A stretch of DNA of 64,000 nt from Parascedosporium putredinis (GCA_949357655.1 CASHTG010000019.1:992001-1056000), one strand, 5' to 3'. Shown: positions 50,101 to 62,411, numbered from the stretch's first letter. A program made the numbers and translations. Notes: generated from the letters alone by a model not told the origin.

Positions 50101-53100
50101 AACCACTCTAATAATTGGGGTTGGAACTAATCTTTGCCAACTGTGGAAGCTCGAAAGCTAGTGCTTGTTACACTTCGCTATCCTCCTGGTCGGGGCAAGC
50201 AGGATCCGTTATCTGTTTATTTTCCTCTTCTACGCGGGCGATCAACACCTGGCTGGGCCAAGAATATCCTCTCCTCGCATTATCGTTCACTGATCATGAA
50301 AAGTCCCAACTATACAGGAGCAGCCGATAACGAAAGACGTAGTATGAGAGCGGGGATGACGCAGGACGTCTCTTTCGTCCGGAGCTAAGTTGTCCTGACA
50401 CCCCTGGAGGAAGGGAGAATAGGCAGAAACGAGGCGGTCGCACCGCGCCACTTCAAATTCACCCTCTCCCCCAGATTGATTGATTTCGTCAAAACAGAGA
50501 GGGGGATGGAAGTACCAGCTGTATCTCTAGAATGCCACAAGGAGTCAAAAGGATTACAAGTAGTACGGGGGAAACTTTTGGGACGACACTGGGTACAAGC
50601 CTGCCGTTAGAAGGCACTCAAAGTCCAGACTTCGATGTTGTCTGAGCTTCGGTAACTTTGAATCAAGATCCACGTACTGATAAAGATACGTCACTCGGGC
50701 CGGGCTTGTTCCTTGTTGAAGCTTGCAAGCTTGGTCCCTGCCTCTCTTGTTTGCATCAGATACCACCACCACCACCGTTAATGCCGCCACAATGGACTCT
50801 CCGACAGGATAGTCATGATAATATTGCATCGCCCGCAACTTGGCTTCCGGATTGGAAACCTTGGCACCCTGGCTTTGCAACGTAAATCCCACCCTGCAAA
50901 CGAAGACGACTCGGAAGAGCCCCTTGGTTCAATCATCCAAGGTGTGAAGGACTTTGAGATCCTAGATATTGGCCGTATCAAAGACTGGCCCACTCATTCA
51001 TCATGAAAATTGCTCCATGCTCCAGGAGTGCAGGCTTTCCTAGAACTCAACCTGATCGAGGTCAGGCCATCAAGTTCCTTCTCGGCTCGATTTTGCACCT
51101 AAAGGCATCGAAGTAGCCCTTGCCTGTCTTATCAGAAAGCTAAGAGTAGGGATGGGAGGCTGGCTTCTAAAAATCGGCACTATGAACTGCAGAGGAGCGA
51201 ATTCGTCAGGGTTGTTCCTGAATAACTAGTCCGGCAAGATCCTTCCAGCTGAAGCGTGCAACGGGCATTCAGGCGTGCATGAAAACAAGACATGGTGCAA
51301 TGCGCGATGAGCAGCCTAGTGTAGACTCGGGTTCATAATCTACTTTGTGGTGGTGGCCAGAGGAATTGAGAGAAGACGGGTCGCTGAATGCTAAGTGGTA
51401 AGTATTTTCCTTTTCTCACTCTTCGATCGAAATCAGGTACGAAGTACTTCAACCGGGGCTTAGTGTAAAGTCTGCAGGAGATCGCAACTGAGATGCAAAC
51501 GAAACAGATCATTCCCTTTTTCTTTTTCTTCCCTTTTCTTTCTTTTTCAACTTACTTGTTTTTTGGGTCCCCTTCCCTTTATTGATTGTCTACTTTCGCC
51601 TCGTCTTCAGGATTAAACACACTGAGACCGGCAAGTACCATAAAACACTTCAGTCTTGATATACCTCCGTCTTGTGTATGGCGGGCAAGGGACCAGCAAC
51701 GTCCTGCCGATCGATTCCTACCGAATTTGACCTAGTGGCTCAACTGCGTTGCTGGATCGTCAATGTATAAATGAAAGAATGAGAAGAATGGGTTGTGGTG
51801 TAAACCCTTGACCGAACACAGGACCCGGCCGGCGCGCTCACCGAGCCGCTTGATCAAGCCTGGACCACACACACACCGGCAAGAGAGGCGATCAGATGGC
51901 AAGCGAGGCCAGAGTGGGTAAGTGGTTAGCCAACCAAGTGCGAGAACGTGCTTCTATCTGGAGAGTGGTACCCAACCGTTTTATCTTTGACACCCGGGTT
52001 GGGATGCGGCCGTCTGCTTCGGCTTTTTTTTTTTTGAAGCGGTACACACGGATGGCGGAGAAAGAAAAAAAAAGAAAGGAACTTGAAAGAAAAGAGACAG
52101 TCGCCCTCCTAGTGGGATTTAGATCATCATCGAAATGGGAATCTACATCTCCATCTTAAGACTATATGAACTCTACCTCGGTATGTGAGGTGGATCAAGG
52201 GCTTGAGTTGGAGCGAAGGCTGGTGGTACCTTATGCCCCCACGGGCATGCCCAGATCTGAGAGAGGGGAGAGGCCGACTGCACACGGTCGTTTGTTCAAC
52301 TGTAGAAGGTGTCGATGGAAAAAGAAAAGAGGATGAATCGTTTCAAGGCAAATCGCCATCCGGAAAGAAGCAACTTGGACAGGCCGACCTCAGTACGCAC
52401 GAGTGAGCTAGGACGCATTTGGGTCCGATAATGAAGACGATGCCTCTTTACCCACGTATTATAGCTCACCCATTACCTCATCCCTCCCGCACCGGATGAA
52501 GTTCCGTCTGCTTGTCTGCAGGGGCACTGACGATGGGCTCGAACTGTTGGATGGGGGAAAGCCATTCCTCGGTGCATCGAAACTACGCAGGACATAAAAC
52601 TGAGGGTCACATGAACTCGAGTAGCAGGGCGCCCCAGTCTCCAACCATGCTTGATTGATTCCCCACCTCGTCCACGGCTTCTCAAAAGGGCGCGAATAAA
52701 GTCCTAGAGTGGCAAACCTCTTTTTACATGAGCCACAGTTGTGCGAGAGGGCGCTTCCCATCACCCTCATCACCCCCGAAAATCAGTCTTCGCCGAAGTT
52801 GTGTCTGCTCCGCCCACCTCGATTCACGTCGTGTATCTAGGCTGAGAAGGAGGCTGGGTTAGAGACCATTTTCTATCAATCACTTCCACTTCCCGATTCA
52901 GATTGGCGGGCGGCGAGCTGCTGCACTCAATGGTGCCTCTGGGGTGCGGCGTCCCCCTCCCGCAAGCCCCCTAGGACTGATCAGTTGTGCCTTTACCCTG
53001 AAGGTACATCCATTTTAGCGGAGCCTGGTCAAGTTTCCGAGTGTGGCCTTCTTCAAAAGACGGGGCCTCAATGTTATGATTGCGCTCCAGACAAAACCGT

Positions 53101-54377
53101 TTGCCTCAAGTACGCTAGAGTACAGTGCATTGTCGCATCCCCACATCATAGCCTGAGCTCGAGCTATCCAATGGTTCGGAGAAGGCCTGTGGGACCCAGA
53201 TTGATCAAAACAGTCTTTGCAGCCAGTGCTCTGTCTTTCTGGGTCACGCCCCCTTCCCCTGTTCTGCCACTGTCCCTCTCTCCCTCTCAACAATTCTTCC
53301 AGCCCTTTGCTTTCAATGTTCCGAGCTGGTTTTCAAGGTACTGTCCTGATCTCTGGGACAGACCGTCCTTTGATTCGCACTGCGGTGTTTCTTCCGTCTC
53401 CTTTGTTCTTTACCTCATCATGTGTTCTACCGCAATTGTATTCTCTTCCGGGTGCGAAACCGGGCCCTTAGCTCGTAGTCAGTAGAAGGCTCCAGATGGA
53501 GCCTAGAAAATGTAAGCGGTGAAGCCGCCACCCGCGTAAATTGGAGACTTGGGTCGATGGGACGGGCGCTGGAACTGTACCCCGACCCTATTTTCTGCCT
53601 GGCAGGTGACTAGGAAGGAGAAGGGTACTTCTTTCCCGCCTTCAACCCCCATGTACTTCGTACCCACGTTTGGCTGGCCAGGCCCTCCACCGCCAACACG
53701 ATGTACTCTGGACCCACTCCGCCGTCTTCCAGACTTTCCTCCCACCCTGCACCTGCGCTCGTGAGCTCTGGGCTCCAAAATACGTCAAGTCTGTATTAGT
53801 CACATCCAGTCACTCGCCCTCTCTTCCCATCATCCCCCCAGCTCCTCGCGACTTTTGAATGATTTAGCACTTCCCCTTCCAATATCGCTCGCAACGCAAC
53901 ACACGATCCAAGGCCGGGAACGCCCTCTCGCCCTCTAACCAACATACGAAAATATCATTTTACTCCCTGTGTTACACACACACAGACCGCGTTCAACCTC
54001 CTTCCCGCATCCACGAGACCCTTGCTCGTCGGTTCCAGTTGCCAGGTCGTTTGCTCTTGGTTATCTTCGACCCTTCCGCTTCTTGCTGCCCCTACAACCA
54101 TAACCCCAGTGACTCGAATAGCGTCTTTTTGTTCCTGACTTGCGCACTGATCCGTTACCACGTCGAGTTATCCACAACCTCCTGCCGACTCAAGCCCTCG
54201 TTTTGCCGTGCTCTCCCCAAACATCTGGGGCCTCTAGACGTCTACTCCCAGACCCGTCGTGTACATGACTCCCACCGCTGCCGACGTTTTTCGAATAGAT
54301 TAGGCCTCCGGGCTGCTCCCTTTACCCTCCCACACCTTTGATCTTCGCGCTCACGAGTCCTCCGGTCTGCTCTCACC
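44142..54377. other. Ten-kilobase gene-free interval
   Basis: No coding region supported. Open frames are under about 170 codons, overlap on both strands and resemble nothing I know. I searched by eye for tRNA A/B boxes, transposase or reverse-transcriptase motifs and long terminal repeats and found none. The composition is mixed, without strong TA enrichment. The last 500 bases before 54378 are pyrimidine-rich and should be the ATG1 leader. Simple repeats are listed separately. Confidence 0.5.
49645..49675. repeat. (AAG)n trinucleotide repeat
   Basis: About ten uninterrupted AAG units flanked by A-rich sequence, within the gene-free interval. Its translation as poly-Lys is not evidence of a gene. 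Confidence 0.9.
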
Positions 54378-57300
54378 ATGCCTGAACCTCGAAATGGCTC
54401 GTCGTCCGCTGGGCGCGACAAATATGCCCAGATCGGCAACTTTGTCGTTGGCTCGGAAATCGGCAAGGGCAGTTTTGCTCAGGTCTATATGGGATGGCAC
54501 AAGGTAAATCTCGCTGCCAAGTTACCCACCCGTTCTTTGTCCCTGCCTCTTCTCCGCCGCTTTTCTTTAGGCTACAACTGTTCTTTGCTCGACGCCGCCC
54601 TCCCCTGCCCCGTACGTAGAGGACTGCTGATACTAATTCCCTTGGACCGTAGGTTTCGCGAGCAGCCGTAGCAATAAAGTCCGTTGAAATGGACAGGCTT
54701 AACAAGAAACTCAAGGAAAATCTCTACGGGGAAATTCAGATCCTCAAGACCCTCCGTCACCCACATATCGTAGCCCTCCACGACTGCGTCGAGTCGAAAA
54801 CGCATATAAATCTAGTGATGGAATACTGCGAACTTGGTGATCTCTCTTTCTTCATCAAGAAACGGGACAAGCATGCCACTCATCCCGCCACGTACGACTT
54901 GGCGCGGAAGTACCCCTGCCCTCCCAACTCCGGCCTCAACGAGGTTGTGATTCGCCATTTCCTGAAGCAGCTAGCCAGCGCGCTCAAGTTCCTTCGAGAG
55001 ATGAACTATGTCCATCGGGACGTAAAGCCCCAAAACCTACTCCTCCTACCATCTCCGGAATACCGAAAGATTCACCCCCGTGATATCCTAGAGGCGAGCC
55101 AGGACTCGTTAATACCCATCGCGGGACTTCTCTCCTTGCCCATGCTAAAACTGGCCGATTTCGGATTTGCGCGGGTCTTGCCTTCAACATCCCTCGCCGA
55201 TACCCTGTGCGGCTCTCCTCTTTATATGGCACCCGAGATCCTACGATACGAACGATATGATGCCAAGGCCGACCTTTGGTCCGTGGGTACTGTTGCCTTC
55301 GAGATGGCGACTGGGAAACCCCTTTCCGTGCGAGGAATCACGTCGAGCTCCTTCGTAAAATTGAGGCGAACGACGATGTCATCAAATTCCCTAGAGAAAC
55401 CATGATCAGCCCAGAAATGAAGGCTGTTATCCGGGGCCTCTTGAAGCGTAACCCCGTGGAGCGGATGAGCTTCGAAAAGTTTTTGCCGACGAAGTTATTA
55501 CTAGCCCGATTCCCGGACTCGTCGAGGACGATATTCCAAAACCCCCACCCCAAGAGCCAAAAATGCAAGTTCCGCCATCTCCTGCCGAAAGACCCCGGCG
55601 GTCGTCGGATCTACCTAGGGAAGGAGGCAAGTATGGCTCTCCGAACGAACATGGCCCAAGATCGCCGCTAGCTGGAAGCCCTGGCGGGCGTACTACCCGG
55701 CCAAGCCCCGGCTCACGCGACCTGAGCGCCGGGCTGGGCATTCGCCAACACCCAACCCCCAGGCAGTCTCTCCTAATCCGCCGCGAAGGCTATCGGACGT
55801 GGCCTCCGCCCGACTTCGTGACAACCCTTCATCACCGCCTTCTTCCCTCTTGAACGAAAACAATCTTAAGAAACGCGGCCGCGTTCAAACCAGTCCCCTT
55901 CCGACAGAGGAGCAGGAGAAGGCGGCTCAGGAGATCGCATTTGAGCGTGATTACGTGGTTGTAGAAAAGCGGCAGGTTGAAGTGAACGCTTTCGCTGATG
56001 AAATGGCAGCGAACCCACGCTTGGCCAACCAGGGTAACGCCGGCACCTCGCCAAAGTCAGGCCAAATGGTTAGGCGTGGTACTCAAACAAGCTCGACGGG
56101 AGCCGGCGCGAACCAACAGTCCCGGGCGATACAAATCGCACAGGGCAAGGGTCACCACGTCCAACAGGGTTCGTACGATAAGGGCATCTCCGGGCCGGGC
56201 ACGAGCCCAATATCGGCGAGCAGCGCGATTTCTAAGGCGATTCAGGATGCAAGCCTCCGGCTATTCGGGTTCAAAATGCCACCCGCCCGAGTCGGAAAGG
56301 GACAGTCGCCGCCCTTGTACAGCCCTTTTCCGGCGTACCCACTCCCCAGTAACCAGACTGGCTTACTTGAGGACGGCAAGCGCGGCGCATCCTCTGACGA
56401 GGATGCTCGCGTAGCCCAAACTATTGAGGACTATGCCAACCGCAGCGACTGCGTCTACGGGTTCGCAGAGGTTAAATTCAAACAGCTTTTCCCGCTAGCC
56501 CCATCCGTAGAGCACGGGCTCGGTGGTGCTTCTCCTGAGGAGATGGAAACTCAGGAGGACGGATTGACGGTGGATGCGGTCGTGACGTTATCCGAGGAAG
56601 CTCTAGTGTTGTACGTCAAAGGTTTGTCAATGCTTGCAAAGGCCATGGACATTGCCGGCCTCTGGTGGCAGCGCAAAACTCAGCGGGAGCCTAGCCCCAA
56701 CACGCGCGAAACCCAGGGGTCTCAAATCCTTTCGGTGCGCATCAACTCGGCCGTACAATGGGTCCGAGCGCGGTTCAACGAGGTCCTAGAAAAGACAGAG
56801 GTGGTTCGGTTGAAGCTCGTGGACGCACAAAAGCAACTTCCAACCGATCACCCGAGCCACCCAAGAAACCATGGGGTGGATTCTAGTTTTGATGCCGGCG
56901 ATAAGCAAGTCTACCTTACTCCAGGAATCAGCGCAGAGAAGCTGATGTACGACCGAGCCATCGATATGAGCCGGACAGCCGCCATCGACGAGATCGCAAA
57001 TGAGCACTTGGCGGACTGTGAGGCGTACTACATCACAGCGATTCGCATGCTAGAAGCCGTACTCGACGTCGACGACGACTCCTACCGGTCTAGGTCAGGA
57101 TCTACGGCGAGGGATACGAAGGGCGATAGTGGACTAGAAGTAGCTGGCGATCTCGACAGCGAGGATCGCAAGGTCGTCAAGAAGAGTAAGTTTGAGAACT
57201 AGACTTTCATGGTCACCGCGACGTTGTATGCTCGTTACTAACCGAAATTTCTTGGACTTCAGTGATTGCGCTGATTAGTGGTCGACTCACCATGGTGCGC

Positions 57301-57408
57301 AAGAAGAGAAATATGATTGCCGAGGCGGAGAAGGCACAGATCACAGCAGGGCGGCGGCGGAGTGGTGATATGACGCCGAAGAGCGTTCGTTCTCATGCAT
57401 CATCATAA
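54378..57408 (+). CDS. atg1: Autophagy-initiating serine/threonine kinase ATG1
   Basis: Kinase of the Atg1-Atg13-Atg17 complex that starts autophagosome formation under TOR control. Exons 54378-54503, 54653-57185 and 57263-57408. The kinase domain (residues about 20-330) has EIGKGSFAQVY, AVAIKS with the ATP lysine, MEYCELGDLSFFI, YVHRDVKPQNLLLL, LADFGFAR and TLCGSPLYMAPEIL with the activation-loop Thr. SPIPGLVEDDIPKP directly after the domain is typical of fungal Atg1. A long Ser/Pro-rich region follows, then a helical C-terminal domain that binds Atg13 (from about residue 640), ending TPKSVRSHASS. Single-base losses occur in the C run at 55319-55322, the T run at 55480-55484 and the C run at 55756-55760. 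Restored length is 935 aa, usual for the family. The small third exon is supported by consensus sites (GTAAGT...TTCAG) and continues the conserved C terminus. Confidence 0.95.
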
Positions 57409-59349
57409 GGAAGCCGGCGCAAGGTCCTCTTTTTTTTTTTTTTTTTTTTTCCTCTTTTTCGTTCAGAGCTTTAACGACCTTGACGACTACTCACTCCCCT
57501 TCTTAAACACGACATTACGAAGTTACCGGCGACGCCCTATGGCCGACTCCTGCTTCCATCCGCCTAGGAAGCTTATCACTGAACGCGCTCACAAGCCATC
57601 TTCACTGTGGTCGTTCGCCTCACATTTTGCCGCATAACTCACTTCCTAGGGCTTGATTAGCATCTAGTTCTAGCCTAAAATTCTGCGGCTGTTCTGTTTT
57701 CATTTTGGATCGAGAAGACTCATCAAGGCTCGTTATACTCGGAGTTTGGGATGGAAATTCCTTGCGTAGGATCTCTCCTGCGCTTTCTACTGGTTGTTAT
57801 GCTGCATACATGACACGGCGGTGGTTCTTACATATCTAGGCGTTGTCTCCCTTTTCTCTTTTCTCTCGTGCTTGCTCTTGCAGCTTGTTTTCTTGTTTTG
57901 TATTTCTTTTTTACTACCCTGCAAACTTTAGCCCGGCTCTCACCCGTCTGGTAACGGCTTTTTTCTCTTTTCCTTAGCTTAAGGCTAGCGAAAGGACCAG
58001 GTGCATGGCGGGTTCGCGATGGTCATTGATGGGGGCTTCCAAGTGCTATGCGGGCGCAACAGGACATGTTCACGCCGACATACTGCCTTCTCTTGTTCTT
58101 TGTACTCTCCACTTTGATTCTGATTGGGTTCTTGGCGGTATCGATTTTTTGTATGAGTTAGATTGACACGGATGGATGACGCTGGAGGCTTCGGAACGCT
58201 AGGGACTAGCTGCTCTTCTCATCTTTCTTTAGACCCGAGATGGGATAGCTTGAGGATTTCAGAGTAATCACCAATCTCAAGTAGAGCTTAGCCGATAACC
58301 CCTTAGCATTCGGCTTGAAGTCAAAGATAGCAGGGATGGAAAATAAATTGACATTTGCTATCAGGATAAGAGAGGCCCGCGATGCTTTTGTGCTAAACCG
58401 ACGCTCCCATGGATCCATGTGGAGGGTTAGAGCGATAGCTAGCTATGCGGATGAACAAACGTAACCGGGTACTTTGCACGACGGCGACACCTTGGGACTA
58501 AACGTGAAGGCATATACACAGATACATTTACGGATGGAACTTGGTTAGGCATTCTTTTGGTATTTCCATGTACTGTAAGATGCAGCTTTTCATGGAGGGG
58601 CCCCAAGTCACAGGCGAAGGTGAGCCAGTAGGTCTGGCTGTCGTCTCAGAGTCTTCGGGGGTTAATGATACTTATATTCCCGTTTTTTTCTAGGCTTTTT
58701 TCGTCTTTCTAGTATATAAGTTGATACATGTACTCGATGAAATTGCCAACGGCAAACTTCATCGTGTCTTAACAGAAATCGCAAAAGCTAATGATATTGT
58801 TCAGCGCAGGCTCGCTTTCAAGTCAAAGCCTGGCCGAGTCTTGTGTAGTTCAGCGCGCAACGGCGCAAGGTCAAACAAACAACGTATCCCTGGATCCTTG
58901 TGATCCTACATCGTATTAGGTTTTTTTCTTCTCTCCTTCATCTTCTTGCTAGAAGTCATTCTCTCCATGTCATCTTCTCCTTCTTTTGGGGGCTAAAACA
59001 TGGAGTGATATTGCGGTGCTCCCCTCCGGTAATAAACAGATTTAAAGCAATAACAGAAAAAGAACAGACGTGCTTTGGCAAGTCGTTGTCGAAGCTTAAA
59101 AGGACGTTTGATGGCTGTGATATACTCGCCAACAAAAGGGAAAGCCACCCGCCGTTTTGCCCATTCAAACAATGGGCCAGACTCGAAGTGTTATTTACTA
59201 ACGGACGTTGGCAGCTTCGTTCGAACCACCAACGGAAAGTCGGGCAGCCGCTGCCGACTTCCGCGCCGACTTCGAACCACTTCCTTTTACTCCAATCCTC
59301 GCTGAGCCGCCGGGCTTGGTTCGGCCGCCGCTCGACACCCGTCGCATCT
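57409..59349. other. Convergent 3' region of ATG1 and the FHA kinase gene
   Basis: About 1.9 kb without a recognised gene. It starts with the T21 tract. The long plus-strand open frame at 58900-60153 is the antisense shadow of the kinase gene and is not called. The true C terminus of the kinase might extend into the first part of this interval in another frame. Confidence 0.5.
57430..57450. repeat. T21 homopolymer
   Basis: A 21-base T run just 21 bases after the ATG1 stop codon, in its 3' UTR; the longest homopolymer noticed in the window. Confidence 0.9.
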
Positions 59350-59352
59350 CGC

Positions 59353-61412
59353 TTAGGCCGACATGAAGGTGGGAGATGGACCCCTTCTGTGAAAGGGAGC
59401 ACTCCATTTCCGGAGACGAACTTTCCTCCTCGTCCCGAGAAATACCAAACTTGGAAAGCAGGAGATGCAGGGGAGGCTCCTCCTGGGGGTGGTCGTTCTG
59501 GGCGGAACCCCAGAGCTGCTGATTCGTCGGACGTACGGGTTACTACCAGGAGGCAGCAAGGCTTTCAAACCTCTATGGCACTTGGGAAGGACATCGATAA
59601 GCTCGCCACCAAAAGTGGTGATGGGGGTGACCTTGGGGATGCCTTGCTCTTGTATGCGTTCCACCACGGACCACACGGCATCGTTGTTCTTGAGAAATGG
59701 ATGCTCAGCAGCCTCGTGGATAGTCATCCTTTCGTTGGGGTCAATTCGGAGACATCGCTGGATGAAATCGCGGGCCAAGCTGGGCCGCGAGCCTTTCGAG
59801 GGTCAACAAGCCGCCCAATTCGTCGGTTGACCTCCTCTTGGTCAATGTTCCTCTCCTCGGGGAAAATGAACCCCAGCTGGGACCATTGGACAAGGTTAAG
59901 CTCGCAACCGTACATGTCAACGGCGACCATTCCCAGGGACCACATGTCGGCGCTTGTAGTCTGGGGCGATGAGCGGAACTGGACCTCGGGCGCTTGGTAC
60001 CCGCGGGTGCCCACGCCCGACATGAGCCGCCGAGCCGCAAAGATGTCGGCGCACCCAAAGTCAGAGATGCACACGCGGTGGGTGCCGCGCGGAATCGAGG
60101 CTAGCAAGATATTGCATGGCTTCAAATCTCGGTGGACAAGGCCTCGATCGTGAATGTACCGGAGGCCTGAAACAACCTGGCGTAGGATACCCTGGCAATC
60201 GCTTCCGCGCATGGGCCTAGTCTTGAGCATGTACGAGGTTAAATCACCGCCAGAGGCTAGCTCTAGGAAGAGGAAGCTGAGAGGTGTATCAAGTTAGTGA
60301 GGGTTCGCAGGAAAGTAGCTAAAATGTATTACAATTGGGGAGGCGTACACAGAATAAGCGGATCGGTAGTGAGTGATGAGCTTGACGACATTATGCTGGA
60401 GGAGTTTATCGACTATTAGCCATCTAAAATGCCACGGCCGCTTGAAGGGGCATTTTGGAACCCGAAAAAAAGATAAGGAAGAAAGGGAAATTAAATAACG
60501 TACATGATTAAGTTGGCCAAGGACTTCGGCCTCGCGACGGCAACGGTTGATCCAATGAAGTCCGCGGGGGCCAGCACACTCCACCATTTTAACTAAGTTG
60601 ACAATCTTGACGACGCATTGCTCCTTGGTCCTAAGGTTCAGGGCTAGACGGACTTCGCCTTGACCGCCGGAGCCCATAACAATATCGCATATCTCAAAGT
60701 CCTTTTGAAATTGCTACGAGACAATACATTAGGCTCACGGAACTAGCGAAGAAGGACCAGCTGGGACCCACGGGGAAATGGGAGAGGGAATGGAGGATTG
60801 GCTAACTTACTCTATACTCGGCTTGCTGGATGACATCAAGCTCCTCTACAATAGGACTAAGGTATCGGTGCTGGACAGTGACAGTGTACCCAGCGAATTG
60901 AACAACGGTATTGGGTTCAATGAGCCACCCACGACCTGCAGGGGCATACGGTGAGAGGGGGATACGCTCCCCTTTGCGAACGATGTACGTGGTGCCGCTT
61001 AGGCTCATATTGCGGACATAGACGTGGGAAGGCCGATCTGAGTTATACTGAACCTCCCAGAAATGGCATTGTCGTTCTTCGACCAACTCATCGTCTAGTC
61101 GGATATCACTGTCCACCCAGGTAAGTATAAGCATGATGACAACAACGCCACAAATGGGAGCGGGCTGCAAGGGGAAAAAAGAACTATACCATGATTCGGA
61201 ACTCCCTATTTTCATCTCCCCTCTCAAGAAAAGTTTCTTCCGTTCTATTCGCAGGTTCGAGTTGTTAGCACAAGCGCATCGACTAGGATCAAAAGAACGC
61301 GGCGCGATGGGCGCGGCGCGCTGGGGAACTCACCAACAATGCTTTCAAGATCATTCGTAAGGCGAACGGTAATTGTCGCGACAGGGAAGTGAAGCTTAGA
61401 GCGGTTCGCCAT
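59353..61412 (-). CDS. FHA-domain serine/threonine protein kinase (CAMK, Rad53/Mek1-like)
   Basis: Kinase with an N-terminal FHA phosphopeptide-binding domain, the architecture of Rad53/Chk2, Dun1 and Mek1. Exons 61412-61334, 61108-60811, 60713-60504, 60395-60349 and from 60276. The FHA region (residues about 10-110) has DIRLDDELVEERQCHFWEV and VYVRNMSLSGTTYI. The kinase domain has MGSGGQGEVRLAL, CVVKIVNL with the ATP lysine, LFLELASGGDLTSY, LVHRDLKPCNILL, ISDFGCAD, and TRGYQAPEV with WSLGMVAVDMYG. Exon phases agree if one G is restored at the first donor (61333-61334). A second break lies near 59795, before LARDFIQRCLRIDPNERMT. The canonical Gly-Arg at the start of FHA domains is not seen. 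The first intron (225 bases) is long. The C terminus after about 59560 is uncertain; about 519 aa as drawn. I cannot tell which named Chk2-type kinase it matches. Confidence 0.82.
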
Positions 61413-62239
61413 CGTGACCCTTGTCCTATATTGTTCTGATTAAACCGTTTGCCCCGATATGGCTAGGAAGCCGCCCCGAGGATATAATGAGCTCGATCGA
61501 AGAAGAAGAAGTTTGAAGGTAGATACCAACTCCTAGGCAATAATTTGGTTGAATTGCCTTGGTATGTATTAAGACTAGGTGAAAGGTGAAGTCTGAAGTG
61601 TACCATGAAAGCATGAAGGCAAGTGGTGAGCTGGGATGAAAGGGAGAGGAGAGAAGAAAAGAAGAGAAGAGCAAAGGGTGGAGGGGTTTTGTAACTGTGG
61701 AAGGTCATACTGAGGGTGACTCTTCCAATCCATATCTTGAAAGGCAATCACTATGGAGGAATAGCGTATGCTATATAGGAGCTGTGATGCTTAGGAGGTT
61801 CACTCTCCCGCCGGTCCACGCCGGGACTCACCGGAATAGACCCACTTTTCCCGGCGTGCCTTCTGCTACACCGGGATGGCTTTGATTGGGCCCCACCCAC
61901 ACCTGAAAGGTCATGTGACTAAGGGCTTGCTCTCTCCTCAAGAATTTATTCCTTAAACTGCTGCAACAAATTTCCCCACCTCTAACCTGACACAAACATC
62001 ATCACAACAATCTCTCATCACCAGAAGTAAGTTGATTCCCAAGGTGGCATCTGCCCCAATTCTATAGCCCATTCCACCTTATGGATGGTATTCCTTGCTT
62101 CGAAGAGCTCGGGAAACAATTGTTTTGTTGTTCATGAGACTCTCGGGGCAAGGAATACTAGCTTTACTTTGCCTGCTTCATCCAGCGAAGCTTCCTGGAG
62201 CTATCGGATGCTAACTATCTCTTCGCAGCCGAGTTCAAG
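61413..62239. promoter_or_regulatory. Divergent promoter of the FHA kinase and RPL41, with RPL41 leader intron
   Basis: About 830 bases between two divergent starts. A 10-base inverted repeat (CACGCCGGGA at 61817-61826, TCCCGGCGTG at 61849-61858) sits about 400 bases upstream of the RPL41 start. A probable RPL41 leader intron runs from GTAAGT at 62027 to TTCGCAG at 62228, with a GCTAAC branch site, ending 11 bases before the RPL41 ATG. Confidence 0.55.
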
Positions 62240-62411
62240 ATGAGAGCTAAGTGGAGAAAGAAGAGAGTTCGACGCCTCAAGCGCAAGAGAAGAAAGATGA
62301 GAGCCAGATCGTAAGTTGTTTCTAAAGCTACTTCGCTTTCCCTCGCTTCTACCTACCTGCTGGGTGGTGATGTTGGGCTCAATTGCTGACTCGAGTTTTT
62401 CTAGCAAATAA
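62240..62411 (+). CDS. RPL41: 60S ribosomal protein eL41 (25 aa)
   Basis: The smallest ribosomal protein, a single basic helix at the interface of the ribosomal subunits. Exon 1 62240-62310 encodes MRAKWRKKRVRRLKRKRRKM and then RAR plus two bases of a Ser codon. A GTAAGT donor at 62311 and a TTTTTCTAG acceptor at 62404, with a GCTGAC branch site, join it to a seven-base last exon (C AAA TAA) that completes Ser and gives the final Lys, for exactly 25 residues. Without splicing the frame would stop one residue early. Eleven Arg and seven Lys leave almost no other composition, and the sequence is nearly identical to the yeast and human proteins as I know them. The preceding leader intron is typical of ribosomal protein genes. 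It needs no frame repair. Very short coding length makes it easy for gene finders to miss. Confidence 0.95.

Noticed and set aside
52985..53485. 166-codon open frame upstream of ATG1
   Set aside because: Pro/Ser-rich translation of pyrimidine-rich DNA with no recognisable domain; more likely promoter or distal leader.
58900..60153. 417-codon plus-strand open frame
   Set aside because: It is exactly antisense to the FHA kinase catalytic exon, whose kinase motifs are clear; its own product has no family resemblance.
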